Counted from the first letter of the stretch, positions 24,135-32,841 are shown. The stretch: 64,000 nt of DNA from Mycolicibacterium hodleri (GCF_025822245.1 NZ_JACKTL010000053.1:219003-283002), one strand, 5' to 3'. Numbers and translations are program-made. Notes: generated by a model from the sequence alone, not told the origin.

Positions 24135-25913
24135 GTGTTGCGCAGTCATGCCGCCGGTTCGTTGCGGTCCTCCGATACCGGCCAGACGGTCACCTTGGCC
24201 GGATGGGTCGACCGTCGGCGTGATCACGGCGGAGTCATCTTCATCGACCTGCGCGACGCGTCCGGGATCGCCCAGGTGGTCTTCCGCGACGCCGAGGTCC
24301 TCGAGCAGGCTCACCGGTTGCGCGCCGAGTTCTGCGTGCTGGTGCAGGGCGTCGTCGAGACCAGGCCCGAGGGCAACGCCAACGCCGACATCGCCACCGG
24401 CGACGTCGAGGTCAACGCCACGTCGCTGACCGTGCTGAGCGAGAGCGCGCCGCTTCCGTTCCAGCTCGACGAGACTCCGGGTGAGGAAGCTCGGCTCAAG
24501 TACCGCTACCTCGACCTGCGCCGCGCGGGACCCGGTCACGCAATCCGCTTGCGCTCCAAGGTGAACGCCGCCGCCCGTGCGGTGCTCGCCGGCCACGACT
24601 TCGTCGAGATCGAGACGCCGACGTTGACCCGGTCGACGCCGGAGGGGGCGCGCGACTTCCTGGTGCCGGCGCGCCTGCAGCCCGGCTCGTTCTACGCGTT
24701 GCCGCAGAGCCCGCAGCTGTTCAAGCAGCTGCTGATGGTGGCGGGGATGGAGCGCTATTACCAAATCGCCCGTTGCTACCGCGACGAGGACTTCCGCGCC
24801 GACCGCCAGCCCGAGTTCACCCAGCTGGACATGGAGATGAGCTTCGTCGACCCCGACGACGTGATGGCCGTGTCCGAAGAGGTGCTCAAGGCGCTGTGGG
24901 CCCTCGTCGGATACGACCTGCCGACGCCCATTCCGCGCATCACCTACGCCGACGCGATGCGCCGGTTCGGCTCCGACAAGCCGGACCTCAGGTTCGGCCT
25001 CGAGCTCGTCGACTGCACGGAGTACTTCTCCGACACCACCTTTCGGGTCTTCCAGGCGCCGCACGTCGGCGCCGTCGTCATGCCGGGCGGCGCGTCGCAG
25101 CCGCGTCGCACCCTCGACGGGTGGCAGGAGTTCGCGAAGCAGCGCGGTCACAAGGGTCTTGCCTACGTGCTGCTCGCCGAGGACGGCACGCTCGGCGGTC
25201 CTGTCGCCAAGAACCTGACCGACGCCGAGCGCGACGGCCTGGCCGCCCACGTCAGCGCCAAGCCGGGGGACTGCATCTTCTTCGCCGCGGGCCCGGTGAA
25301 GGCGGCCCGGGCGCTGCTGGGTGCGACGCGCATCGAGATCGCGAAGCGGCTGGACATGATCGACCCCGACGCGTGGGCGTTCACCTGGGTCGTCGACTGG
25401 CCGCTGTTCGAGGCCGCCGACGACGCGACCGCGTCCGGTGACGTGGCGGTCGGTTCGGGTGCGTGGACGGCGGTGCACCACGCGTTCACCTCGCCCAAGC
25501 CCGAGTCCGAGGCCACCTTCGACACCGACCCGGGCAACGCGCTGGCCAACGCCTACGACATCGTCTGCAACGGCAACGAGATCGGCGGCGGCTCCATCCG
25601 CATCCACCGCCGCGACGTCCAGGAACGCGTCTTCGCGATGATGGGCATCGACCACGACGAAGCGCAGGACAAGTTCGGATTCCTGTTGGACGCCTTCACC
25701 TTTGGTGCGCCACCGCACGGCGGCATCGCCTTCGGTTGGGACCGCATCACCGCGTTGCTCGCGGGCACCGACTCGATCCGCGAGGTCATCGCGTTCCCCA
25801 AGTCCGGCGGCGGCGTCGACCCGTTGACCGATGCTCCCGCACCGATCACCCCGCAGCAGCGCAAGGAATCGGGAATAGACGCCACGCCAAAGGCGCCGAA
25901 CTCGGATCAGTAG
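24135..25913 (+). CDS. aspS: Aspartyl-tRNA synthetase
   Basis: Class II synthetase, 592 residues: N-terminal OB fold (LAGWVDRRRDHGGVIFIDLRDASG), motif 2 (YYQIARCYRDEDFRADRQPEFTQ), bacterial GAD insertion domain, and motif 3 (GIAFGWDRITALLAG). Close to mycobacterial AspS. I chose GTG 24135 because AGGGAG ends 5 nt upstream and homologues start at LRSHAAG; GTG 24096 would add 13 unrelated residues. After its stop, 126 bp lead to the next gene, with only a weak 8-bp hairpin (25947-25980). Confidence 0.95.
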   Translation: MLRSHAAGSLRSSDTGQTVTLAGWVDRRRDHGGVIFIDLRDASGIAQVVFRDAEVLEQAHRLRAEFCVLVQGVVETRPEGNANADIATGDVEVNATSLTVLSESAPLPFQLDETPGEEARLKYRYLDLRRAGPGHAIRLRSKVNAAARAVLAGHDFVEIETPTLTRSTPEGARDFLVPARLQPGSFYALPQSPQLFKQLLMVAGMERYYQIARCYRDEDFRADRQPEFTQLDMEMSFVDPDDVMAVSEEVLKALWALVGYDLPTPIPRITYADAMRRFGSDKPDLRFGLELVDCTEYFSDTTFRVFQAPHVGAVVMPGGASQPRRTLDGWQEFAKQRGHKGLAYVLLAEDGTLGGPVAKNLTDAERDGLAAHVSAKPGDCIFFAAGPVKAARALLGATRIEIAKRLDMIDPDAWAFTWVVDWPLFEAADDATASGDVAVGSGAWTAVHHAFTSPKPESEATFDTDPGNALANAYDIVCNGNEIGGGSIRIHRRDVQERVFAMMGIDHDEAQDKFGFLLDAFTFGAPPHGGIAFGWDRITALLAGTDSIREVIAFPKSGGGVDPLTDAPAPITPQQRKESGIDATPKAPNSDQ

Positions 25914-26026
25914 CACGTGACACCGACATTTTCGAGTGCGGTTCCTGGGCTGTGCACAGTCGGTAGTTCATCCACAGCCCCGAGGTGCGCGGCCTAGTTT
26001 TCATCGGCTTCGTCCGTCGCCACGAG

Positions 26027-26032
26027 TAACTT
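26027..26032 (+). promoter_or_regulatory. -10 hexamer TAACTT, leaderless HNH gene
   Basis: Ends 7 nt before ATG 26040; the last base is also the first base of the SOS box. Confidence 0.5.
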
Positions 26033-26047
26033 CGTACGTATGTTCGA
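26032..26047. promoter_or_regulatory. SOS (LexA) box over the transcription/translation start
   Basis: TCGTAC-GTAT-GTTCGA matches TCGAAC-N4-GTTCGA at 11 of 12 positions. It spans the end of the -10 hexamer and the start codon, so LexA would cover the initiation site. Confidence 0.7.
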
Positions 26048-27704
26048 TTCGTTGGCGGCCACCGCGTCCTACACCTCGGGTGCCGGTGCGGTGGAGGCGT
26101 GGTCGCGGGCGGAGTCCGCCGCCTGTGCACGCAGGGTCGCGGCGATGGCCGCCATGTTCGACGAGGCTTCCGCCGCCGACGGGGCTGCGGAGCGGGACCT
26201 GTGGTGCACCGACACCTGGGACTTCGTGGCCGCCCACATCGGTGCGGTCCTGCGGATCACCCCCGGGGCCGCGTCCAACCAGCTGTTGGTCGCGGTGGCA
26301 TTGCATGAACGCTTCCCTCAGGTTGCCGCGGTGTTCGCCGAGGGGCTGATCACCTATCAGCTGGTGCGGACGGTGGTGCAGCGCGGTGCGCTGGTCGTCG
26401 ACCCCGACGCCCTCCACGCGCTGGATGCGTTGTTGGCCGAGGCGTTGAGCTCCCGGGAACCGATGTCGGTGGCGACGCTGGAGAAGACGATCGACGGGTT
26501 CGTCGCCCAGGTCGACCCGCAGGCAGTCATCCGGACCGAGACTAGGGCCCGGGGCCGGTCGGTCGAGGTGGGTGAGGAGGACGGCAGCGGGATGGCGACG
26601 GTCTTTGCAACCCTGTTCGCTCACGACGCCAAGGCCTTCGACGCCCGGATCGACGCGTTGGCCCGCACGGTCTGCCCGGCTGATCCTCGCACCCTGGATC
26701 AGCGCCGCTCCGATGCGATGGGGGCGATGTCGCACGGCGCGGACCGCCTGGCGTGCCTGTGCGAGTCCGAGGATTGCCCCGCCGGTGAGAATCCTCCCTC
26801 GACGGGGGTGGTGGTCTACGTGATCGCCAGCCAGGAAACGCTCACCCTCGACGAGCGGCCGGCGCCAGCGCCACCGGCACCGCCGCCGCCGCCGCCCGAT
26901 GTTCCAGCGCCGGACCACACCGACGCCACCGAAGCTGCCGCGCAGGACGAGTCGGCCGACACCCCGGCCACCCCGGCCCTCGCCGACGAGCGGACCGCCC
27001 TCGACGGCGAACCACCGGCGATGTTCGCCAAGCCGCTGCGTGAGCTGACCCTGACCGAAGCCCTCACCCCCACCCCAGGACGGCTGGCGAGCCTGCGGCC
27101 GGCGGCGGTGATGGGTGGGCAGTTCGTGCCCGGTGCCATCGCGTGCCGGGCCGCAGTCGGGGCGACGATCACCCCGGTCGTGCACCCCGGGCAAGCCCCA
27201 CCGGAACCGCGCTACCGACCGTCGAAGAAGTTGGCCGACTTCGTCCGCTGCCGCGACCTGACGTGCCGCTTCCCGGGCTGCCGCGTGCCGGCGACGAATT
27301 GTGACGTCGACCATACGATTCCGTGGCCCTGCGGGCCGACGGCGGCGTCCAACCTGAAATGCCTGTGCCGTCGACATCACTTGCTGAAGACGTTCTGGGG
27401 CGGTGAGAGCGGTTGGCGCGACGAACAACTCGATGACGGCACCATTGTGTGGACAGCACCCGACGGCCGCACCCACACCACCACCCCGGGCAGCCGGCTA
27501 CTGTTCCCCGAACTGTCCGAACCCACCAGAACCGTTGAGGCGATCGGCGTTCCAACACGGCATGCGTCGGGTCTGACCATGCCGCGGCGCAGGACCACCC
27601 GCGCCCAAGACCGCGCGAGACGCATCGACCGGGAACGCAATCTGAACGAGAAGTCGAACTCGGCCACGATCAGCGCTTGCGCGGACTCGGCGTCCCCGCG
27701 ATGA
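26040..27704 (+). CDS. DUF222 / HNH endonuclease domain protein (mycobacterial 13E12 repeat family)
   Basis: 554 residues: an N-terminal DUF222 helical domain (about 1-250), a variable Pro/Ala-rich linker (about 275-330) and a C-terminal HNH nuclease domain, CRDLTCRFPGC ... NCDVDHTIPW ... NLKCLCRRHH, with cysteines for a structural zinc. This is the 13E12 repeat family, multicopy in mycobacteria, with unknown biological role but often SOS-controlled; an SOS box over the start codon agrees. Being a repeat family, it is also a potential recombination or misassembly site. Its 3' end overlaps the convergent LysR gene by 35 bp. Confidence 0.88.
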   Translation: MFDSLAATASYTSGAGAVEAWSRAESAACARRVAAMAAMFDEASAADGAAERDLWCTDTWDFVAAHIGAVLRITPGAASNQLLVAVALHERFPQVAAVFAEGLITYQLVRTVVQRGALVVDPDALHALDALLAEALSSREPMSVATLEKTIDGFVAQVDPQAVIRTETRARGRSVEVGEEDGSGMATVFATLFAHDAKAFDARIDALARTVCPADPRTLDQRRSDAMGAMSHGADRLACLCESEDCPAGENPPSTGVVVYVIASQETLTLDERPAPAPPAPPPPPPDVPAPDHTDATEAAAQDESADTPATPALADERTALDGEPPAMFAKPLRELTLTEALTPTPGRLASLRPAAVMGGQFVPGAIACRAAVGATITPVVHPGQAPPEPRYRPSKKLADFVRCRDLTCRFPGCRVPATNCDVDHTIPWPCGPTAASNLKCLCRRHHLLKTFWGGESGWRDEQLDDGTIVWTAPDGRTHTTTPGSRLLFPELSEPTRTVEAIGVPTRHASGLTMPRRRTTRAQDRARRIDRERNLNEKSNSATISACADSASPR

Positions 27705-28596
27705 CGAATGTCGCCGCGCAGTCGGCGAATTCGTCGACGAGGGCGTTGGGCTCGTCGGCGCGACGAGCCAGCGCCACCTCGCTGGGTTCGACCCCGAGCA
27801 ACGGGACGGTCGTCAGCTCCGGATTCAGATCGGGGATCCGGCTGTCGGCGGGCACGATCAGCACCGCGTCGTTCTCGGCGATGAAGTCGAACATCTCCGC
27901 GGCGTCGTCGAGCACCGGGCCGTCGGGTGCGTCCCAGCCGTCGGGCCGGGGGCCGGTGCGCCAGTAGCTGTCCCACACGGGATCGCTCACGCGCGGCATG
28001 ATCTCGCCCTCGATGTCCTCGAGCTCGACGGCGTCCTTGGCGGCGAGCCGATGCCGTCGTGGCACCAGCAGTGCCCTGGGTTCGCGATACAGCAGCGTGG
28101 TCTCTACGCCGTCGAGGGGGATGGGCAGGCGCGTCACCGCGACATCGACGAGGTGGTCCGTCAGCGCCGGGTGGGCGCCATTCCACGGCAGGTGGCGGAC
28201 GGTGACCACCACGTCGGGGTGGCGTCGGCGCAGGTCGCGCACGGCCGTGGCGACGACGAGGTTGGTGGTGTACCCGACGGTGATGCGACGCGGGCTGGCG
28301 GCGGCGCGAGCGTGCGCTGAGGCGCGCACCGCCGCGGCGAGCATCGGCGCGGCGTGGGTCAGGAACGCCCGGCCCGCGTCGGTGAGCGTGCTCCCCTGTG
28401 GGGTGCGCAGCAGGAGGGTGGCACCGACCTGCTTCTCGAGTCCGCGGATCTGCCGACTCAACGACGGCTGGGTGATGTGCAGCGCCGCCGCGGCGCGGCC
28501 GAAGTGCCCGTGGTCGGCGACGGCGACGAAGTAGCGCACCACGCGAAGGTCGAGGTCGACCGGTGGTGCAGCACCGTCGGCGTCGGTGTCGGACAC
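27670..28596 (-). CDS. LysR-family transcriptional regulator
   Basis: 308 residues: N-terminal LysR winged HTH (VVRYFVAVADHGHFGRAAAALHITQPSLSRQIRGLEKQVG) followed by a LysR substrate-binding domain. Divergent from a luciferase-like oxidoreductase gene, its likely target. TAGGCT ends exactly 6 nt before GTG 28596, so the mRNA is probably leaderless. Between the two genes, TTGGACG occurs twice at a 21-bp interval, possibly recognised by the regulator. Confidence 0.88.
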   Translation of the reverse strand: MSDTDADGAAPPVDLDLRVVRYFVAVADHGHFGRAAAALHITQPSLSRQIRGLEKQVGATLLLRTPQGSTLTDAGRAFLTHAAPMLAAAVRASAHARAAASPRRITVGYTTNLVVATAVRDLRRRHPDVVVTVRHLPWNGAHPALTDHLVDVAVTRLPIPLDGVETTLLYREPRALLVPRRHRLAAKDAVELEDIEGEIMPRVSDPVWDSYWRTGPRPDGWDAPDGPVLDDAAEMFDFIAENDAVLIVPADSRIPDLNPELTTVPLLGVEPSEVALARRADEPNALVDEFADCAATFVIAGTPSPRKR

Positions 28597-28602
28597 CGGT
28601 TC

Positions 28603-28608
28603 AGCCTA
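28603..28608 (-). promoter_or_regulatory. -10 hexamer TAGGCT, leaderless lysR
   Basis: Minus-strand TAGGCT, 6 nt before GTG 28596. Confidence 0.55.
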
Positions 28609-28639
28609 GACCTCGACGTGCACTCATGCCCGGGAGGCA

Positions 28640-28667
28640 TTGGACGTTGCGACATGGGCGTTGGACG
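28640..28667 (+). repeat. Direct repeat TTGGACG x2 at a 21-bp interval
   Basis: Copies at 28640-28646 and 28661-28667, two helical turns apart, in the 101-bp gap between divergent lysR and the luciferase-like gene. Candidate regulator contacts or -35 region; unproven. Confidence 0.4.
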
Positions 28668-28697
28668 CGCGGTCCGGTCGGCGGCACCGTGGGTGCC

Positions 28698-29648
28698 ATG
28701 ACCACAGGAGTGTTGCTCACCCCCGACCGTTCCGCTGAGCACGTCGTCGACGACGCCGTCGAGCAGGCGTCGCTGGCCCGTGACATCGGTGTCCGGCACG
28801 TCTGGCTGGGGCAGCAACTCGACCTCGACGCGGTGGCCGTCGCCGGCATGATCGGAGCCATGGTTCCCGGGTTGGCGGTCGGGACGTCGGTGGTGCCCAT
28901 CAACCCTCGTCATCCGCTGATCCTGGCGGCCGCCGCGCAGACCGCGCAGTCGGCCAGCCGCGGACACTTCAGCCTCGGCGTCGGGCTGGGCGTCGCGATG
29001 CTCGAGGAGTGGGCGTTCGCGATCCCGACCGACCACGCCGCCGCACGACTCCGGGAGTACCTGACCGTGTTGCCGGCGGTGCGCGACACCGGAACCGTGG
29101 AGTTCCGCGGGCGTCACGTCACCGCCGTAGATCCTCGGGTGATGCCGGTGGCGTTGCCGTCGGCCGCGCCGTACCCGATCTACGTCGCCGCCATGGGGCC
29201 ACGAACGCTGCAGGTCACCGGTGAATTCGCCGACGGCACTCTGCCGTACGCCGGTCCCCGCGCGCTCGAGGAGTTCATCGTGCCCACCATCGGCAAGGCC
29301 GCCGCCGACGCCGGTCGACCGGCGCCCCGGGTGTTCGGTCTGGTCAGCGTGGCGGTCACCGGCTCGAGCGCCCGCGACGTCGAGCGGGCGCGAGCCGTGG
29401 CGACCGAGACGATGGCCATGTACGACCAGGTGCCGTCGTACCAACGCATCAACGCCCGTGAGGGGGTGGACAGCGTGGTCGACCTCGCGTTGATCGGATC
29501 CGAGGAGCACGTCGCGCGTGGACTGGCGCGCTACGTCGACGCGGGGGCGACCGACCTGCTGCTGATGCCGGTGCAGACGGGGCGCGACGAGCTACGGCGC
29601 GTGTGCGAGCTCGCCGCCGGAATACCGTCGGCTGGGGCAGACTTATGA
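28698..29648 (+). CDS. LLM-class (luciferase-like) flavin/F420-dependent oxidoreductase
   Basis: 316 residues of the luciferase-like TIM-barrel fold: VRHVWLGQQLDLDAV, VGTSVVPINPRHPLILAAAAQTAQ, FSLGVGLG and PIYVAAMGPRTLQVTGEFADGTL, typical of the F420-dependent LLM branch common in mycobacteria. The cofactor (F420 versus FMN) cannot be settled by eye. Forms a two-gene unit with the next gene (ATGA overlap), which is also of an F420-using family, so F420H2-linked redox chemistry is plausible. Divergent from LysR. Confidence 0.83.
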   Translation: MTTGVLLTPDRSAEHVVDDAVEQASLARDIGVRHVWLGQQLDLDAVAVAGMIGAMVPGLAVGTSVVPINPRHPLILAAAAQTAQSASRGHFSLGVGLGVAMLEEWAFAIPTDHAAARLREYLTVLPAVRDTGTVEFRGRHVTAVDPRVMPVALPSAAPYPIYVAAMGPRTLQVTGEFADGTLPYAGPRALEEFIVPTIGKAAADAGRPAPRVFGLVSVAVTGSSARDVERARAVATETMAMYDQVPSYQRINAREGVDSVVDLALIGSEEHVARGLARYVDAGATDLLLMPVQTGRDELRRVCELAAGIPSAGADL

Positions 29649-30103
29649 CCACCATGGCAGAAATCGACAAGGACAAGCTGGTATCCGACACGGCTGCACT
29701 CGACGACTTCAACCGCGGCGTCGTCGAGGAGTTCCGCGCCAACGGCGGCAAGGTGGGTGGCCCGTTCGAGGGAGGCAACCTCCTGCTGTTGCACACCACC
29801 GGCGCGAAGTCGGGTCAGCCTCGACTGTCCCCGCTGGCGTACCTGACCGTGGACGGCCGGATGCTCATCGTGGGGTCATACGCAGGCGCTCAGAAGGATC
29901 CGGCGTGGGTGCACAACCTGCGGGCCCATCCGCGGGCCCACGTCGAGGTGGGCACGGAGGCCTACGACGTCGACGTGCGCGAACTCCCGGCCGACGAGCG
30001 CGATGCGACCTACCCGAAGGTCACCGAGATCGCACCAGTCTTCGCGGAGTACCAGGCCAAGACGCCGCGGGCGATCCCGCTGTTCGAGTTGACCCGCGCC
30101 TAA
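29645..30103 (+). CDS. Nitroreductase/deazaflavin-dependent oxidoreductase (Ddn family)
   Basis: 152 residues of the split beta-barrel Ddn/F420H2-dependent quinone reductase family: LLLLHTTGAKSGQPRLSPL, DPAWVHNLRAHPRAHVEVG and a final IPLFELTR are its conserved blocks. Family members use F420H2 to reduce quinones or nitro compounds. ATG 29645 overlaps the LLM gene stop by 4 bp (ATGA), so the two are translationally coupled. The physiological substrate is unknown. Confidence 0.87.
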   Translation: MTTMAEIDKDKLVSDTAALDDFNRGVVEEFRANGGKVGGPFEGGNLLLLHTTGAKSGQPRLSPLAYLTVDGRMLIVGSYAGAQKDPAWVHNLRAHPRAHVEVGTEAYDVDVRELPADERDATYPKVTEIAPVFAEYQAKTPRAIPLFELTRA

Positions 30104-30134
30104 GGCGACGGCGCCAGACCCGTTGCGGGCGTGA

Positions 30135-30551
30135 CTAATTGCGCCCCGGGCTGCCTGGGTTTCCCTGCGGGCCGGCGTTGTCTCCTGGCATCGAGTTGCC
30201 GGTCGGCGGCGAGGGGGTGCGGACGGTGGTCTGCGTCGCCGAGTTGCCGCCGCTGACCGTCTGGCTTGGACCCCCGCTCTCGGCGCCCGTCGTAGGTGCC
30301 ACACTGGCCGGCGCCCCGCCGGCCCCGGTGCCGCCGGCACCGCCGGTGGTCGTCGTCGGTGCCGGTGAGGCAGGTGCACTCGAATCCAACGACGGGGGAG
30401 AGGTGCTGGCCGGCGTGCTGCTGGCGGGAGTGGTGGCCGGGACGCTGGTCTCGTTGGCCTTGTCGTCGCTGCCGCAGCCCGACAGCAGGGCGATCGAGGC
30501 GGCGGAGAAGAGAAGCAGGCCGACGCGGCCCACGCGTTGAGAGTTGTTCAC
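30135..30551 (-). CDS. Small Ser/Thr/Pro/Gly-rich lipoprotein
   Basis: 138 residues with a lipoprotein signal (basic NNSQRVGRVG, hydrophobic core, lipobox LSGC, Cys26). The mature part is almost entirely low-complexity Ser/Thr/Pro/Ala/Gly, probably disordered or glycosylated, with no recognisable domain. GTG 30551 is the start nearest the signal peptide; a longer frame upstream would bury it. Divergent from the XRE gene across a gap with a CGTTACC/GGTAACG dyad. Function unknown. Confidence 0.7.
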   Translation of the reverse strand: MNNSQRVGRVGLLLFSAASIALLSGCGSDDKANETSVPATTPASSTPASTSPPSLDSSAPASPAPTTTTGGAGGTGAGGAPASVAPTTGAESGGPSQTVSGGNSATQTTVRTPSPPTGNSMPGDNAGPQGNPGSPGRN

Positions 30552-30612
30552 AGCGGCGGGATTTCCCGACGACCGACGACCCGAAACGCCGTTCGGCGCC
30601 ACGTCACCAATG

Positions 30613-30633
30613 CGTTACCGCTTCCAGGTAACG
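30613..30633. promoter_or_regulatory. 21-bp dyad CGTTACC-N7-GGTAACG
   Basis: Perfect 7-bp arms (30613-30619, 30627-30633) between the lipoprotein and the XRE regulator, 32 bp upstream of the XRE -10 hexamer. Candidate operator. Confidence 0.5.
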
Positions 30634-30664
30634 GCAGTACCTCCCGGAGTCGCTCGGTCGCGCC

Positions 30665-30670
30665 TACCGT
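30665..30670 (+). promoter_or_regulatory. -10 hexamer TACCGT, leaderless XRE gene
   Basis: Ends 6 nt before ATG 30677; same hexamer and spacing as the paralogous XRE gene ending at 14946. Confidence 0.55.
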
Positions 30671-30676
30671 GGCGAC

Positions 30677-31573
30677 ATGGCCGCCTTGGACGTTCCCAGC
30701 GAGATCCGCGAGTTCCTCAGCTCGCGGCGTGCCCGCCTCAGCCCCGAACAGGCGGGGCTGCCCGCCTACGGCGGCAATCGTCGCGTCAAGGGGTTGCGCC
30801 GCGAGGAAGTGGCCATGCTGGCGGGCGTCTCGGTGGACTACTACGTCCGCATGGAGCGAGGCAGCCTCTCGGGAGCATCGGAAACCGTGCTCGACGCGCT
30901 CGCCTCGGCACTGCAACTCGACGAGGCCGAGCGAGAGCACCTGTTCAGCCTCGCGCGGGAGTCCGGCGCGCCGTCGAGTCGGCGCAAACGACGGGTACCC
31001 GGGACCCTCCGGCCGGCACTGCGGCAAATCCTCGACGCCATCACCGACGCACCGGCCTGGATTCGCAACGGCCGTCACGACGTGCTGGCGATGAATCAGC
31101 TTGCCCGGGCGTTGTACGCACCCGTCCTGGCCGATCCGCGTCGACCGGCGAACACCACCCGCTTCGTCTACCTGCATCCCGAGGACGCCGAGCGGTTCTT
31201 CGTCGACTACGACCAGGTCACCCGCGACGCCGCCGCGATGCTCCGGCTGGAGGCGGGCCACAATCCACGCGACGAGCAGCTGATCGCCTTGGTCGGCGAG
31301 TTGTCAACGTGCAGCGACCTCTTCCGGCAGCGGTGGGCCTCCCAGGACGTGCGGTTTCACCGCTCCGGGCGTAAACGTCTCAACCACCCGGTGGTCGGCC
31401 TGCTGGATCTCGACTTCGAGGCGATGCCCCTTCCGTCGGAGCCCGGCCTTCAGCTCAACGTCTACACCGCCGCCGCGAACACCCCCACCGCCGACGCGCT
31501 CACGTTGCTCGCTTCGTGGGCCGCCAGCCAGGAGAACCTGCCCACCGAGGGCCTTAGCTCAGCCGCTCGATGA
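30677..31573 (+). CDS. XRE-family regulator with MmyB-like ligand-binding domain (paralogue)
   Basis: 298 residues: HTH region GLRREEVAMLAGVSVDYYVRMERGS at about residues 38-62 and an MmyB-like domain beginning near PAWIRNGRHDVLAMNQLARALYAP. Same architecture and promoter layout as the regulator at 14107-14946, but divergent enough to be an old duplication. Its target may be the divergent lipoprotein gene or an unlinked one. The 3' end overlaps the convergent thiolase gene by 20 bp. Confidence 0.87.
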   Translation: MAALDVPSEIREFLSSRRARLSPEQAGLPAYGGNRRVKGLRREEVAMLAGVSVDYYVRMERGSLSGASETVLDALASALQLDEAEREHLFSLARESGAPSSRRKRRVPGTLRPALRQILDAITDAPAWIRNGRHDVLAMNQLARALYAPVLADPRRPANTTRFVYLHPEDAERFFVDYDQVTRDAAAMLRLEAGHNPRDEQLIALVGELSTCSDLFRQRWASQDVRFHRSGRKRLNHPVVGLLDLDFEAMPLPSEPGLQLNVYTAAANTPTADALTLLASWAASQENLPTEGLSSAAR

Positions 31574-32744
31574 TCGTGGCGTTGGCCATACCGCCGCCCT
31601 CGCACATGGTCTGCAGTGCGTACCGTCCGCCACGCTGTTCGAGCGCGTTGACCATGGTGGTCATGATGCGGGCACCACTGGCGCCGAGCGGGTGGCCGAT
31701 GGCGATCGCGCCGCCGTTGACGTTGGTCTTGGCGAGGTCCGCTCCAGTGTCCTTGGCCCAGGCCAGCACGACCGGGGCGAAGGCCTCGTTGACTTCGAAG
31801 AGGTCGATGTCGGCCAACGTCAACCCGGCGCGGGCCAGCACCTTCTCGGTCGCGGGGATGACGCCGGTCAGCATGTACAGCGGGTCGGAGCCGACCACCG
31901 TCGTCGTGTGAATGCGCGCGAGCGGTCGCAACCCGAGTGCACGGGCCGCGGCACCGCTGGTGATCATCACCGCGGCGCTGCCGTCGGACAGTGGCGAGGA
32001 GTTGCCCGGGGTGATCTCCCAGTTGATTTGCGGGAAGCGTTGGGAGTAGCCCTCGTTGAAGAAGGCGGGTCGCAGTCCGGCCAGGGTGTCGACCGTGGTG
32101 CCGGGTCGGATGATCTCGTCGGTGGACAGACCGGCGATCGGCGCGAGCTCGTTGTCGAACAGCCCGTCCTTGGTGGCGCGGGCGGCCTTTTCGTGGCTGC
32201 TCGCGGAGAATTCGTCGAGCTCGGTGCGCGACAGTCCCCACTTGGCGGCAATCAGTTCGGCGCTGATGCCCTGGGGCACCAGGCCGTCGGGGTACCGCTC
32301 GGCCATGCCGTGGCCGAAGGGGTCACTGCCCGGCAGCACCGAGCTGCCCATGACCACCCGCGACATCGATTCCACGCCCGAGGCGATCACGAGGTCGTAG
32401 GCCCCGGCCAGGACGCCCTGCGCGGCGAAACTGATTGCCTGCTGGCTACTTCCGCACTGCCGGTCGACCGTGGTTCCCGGCACGCTCTCGGGGAAGCCGG
32501 CCCCGAGCAGCGCGTTGCGGGCGATGTTCATCGACTGGTCCCCGACCTGGGTGACCGCGCCCGCGATGACGTCGTCGACCTTGGCGGGGTCGACCCCGGT
32601 GCGGGCGACGAGCTCGCGCAGGCTGTGGGCAAGCAGGTCGACGGGCAGCACGTCGTGCAGGGCGCCGTTGGCCTTGCCCTTGCCGACGGGGGTGCGCACG
32701 GCGCCGACGATGACGGCGTCGCGGTCCGAATAAGCAGCAGACAT
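31554..32744 (-). CDS. Acetyl-CoA acyltransferase (thiolase, FadA type)
   Basis: 396 residues with complete thiolase active sites: nucleophilic Cys97 in DRQCGSSQQA, His in GGAIAIGHPLGASGARI, and the second Cys in CEGGGMANATI. It cleaves 3-ketoacyl-CoA or condenses acyl-CoA units. The Gln pair after the first Cys (SSQQA) is typical of FadA5/FadA6-like degradative thiolases. ATG 32744 has GAGGAG 7 nt upstream. Divergent from HxlR, with a 29-bp dyad in between, so probably under its control. Confidence 0.9.
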   Translation of the reverse strand: MSAAYSDRDAVIVGAVRTPVGKGKANGALHDVLPVDLLAHSLRELVARTGVDPAKVDDVIAGAVTQVGDQSMNIARNALLGAGFPESVPGTTVDRQCGSSQQAISFAAQGVLAGAYDLVIASGVESMSRVVMGSSVLPGSDPFGHGMAERYPDGLVPQGISAELIAAKWGLSRTELDEFSASSHEKAARATKDGLFDNELAPIAGLSTDEIIRPGTTVDTLAGLRPAFFNEGYSQRFPQINWEITPGNSSPLSDGSAAVMITSGAAARALGLRPLARIHTTTVVGSDPLYMLTGVIPATEKVLARAGLTLADIDLFEVNEAFAPVVLAWAKDTGADLAKTNVNGGAIAIGHPLGASGARIMTTMVNALEQRGGRYALQTMCEGGGMANATIIERLS

Positions 32745-32782
32745 GGTGTTCTCCTCGATGACTCGTCGCTGAGTACTACTAT

Positions 32783-32811
32783 CTATACTTAGATCTAACA
32801 TCTAGGTATAG
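32783..32811. promoter_or_regulatory. 29-bp dyad between thiolase and HxlR genes, overlapping a TATACT -10
   Basis: CTATACTTAGAT (32783-32794), 5-nt spacer, ATCTAGGTATAG (32800-32811); arms match 11 of 12. The stretch is strikingly AT-rich. TATACT (32784-32789) fits a -10 for hxlR, giving a leader of about 46 nt with AGGGAG before ATG 32842. Confidence 0.65.
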
Positions 32812-32841
32812 CTCAAACAACCCAGCTAGGGAGTGACGTCC

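Noticed and set aside
25968..25976. DnaA-box-like TCATCCACA (8/9 to TTATCCACA) upstream of the HNH gene
   Set aside because: Single copy, no cluster of boxes, and no origin-linked genes nearby.
25947..25980. GGGCTGTG ... CACAGCCC inverted pair after aspS as a terminator
   Set aside because: Only 8 bp of stem with an 18-nt loop and no U-tract; too weak to call.
26870..27010. Pro/Ala-rich repeat in the HNH gene as a separate repeat element
   Set aside because: It is the variable linker of the 13E12 family, in frame and without exact nucleotide repeats.
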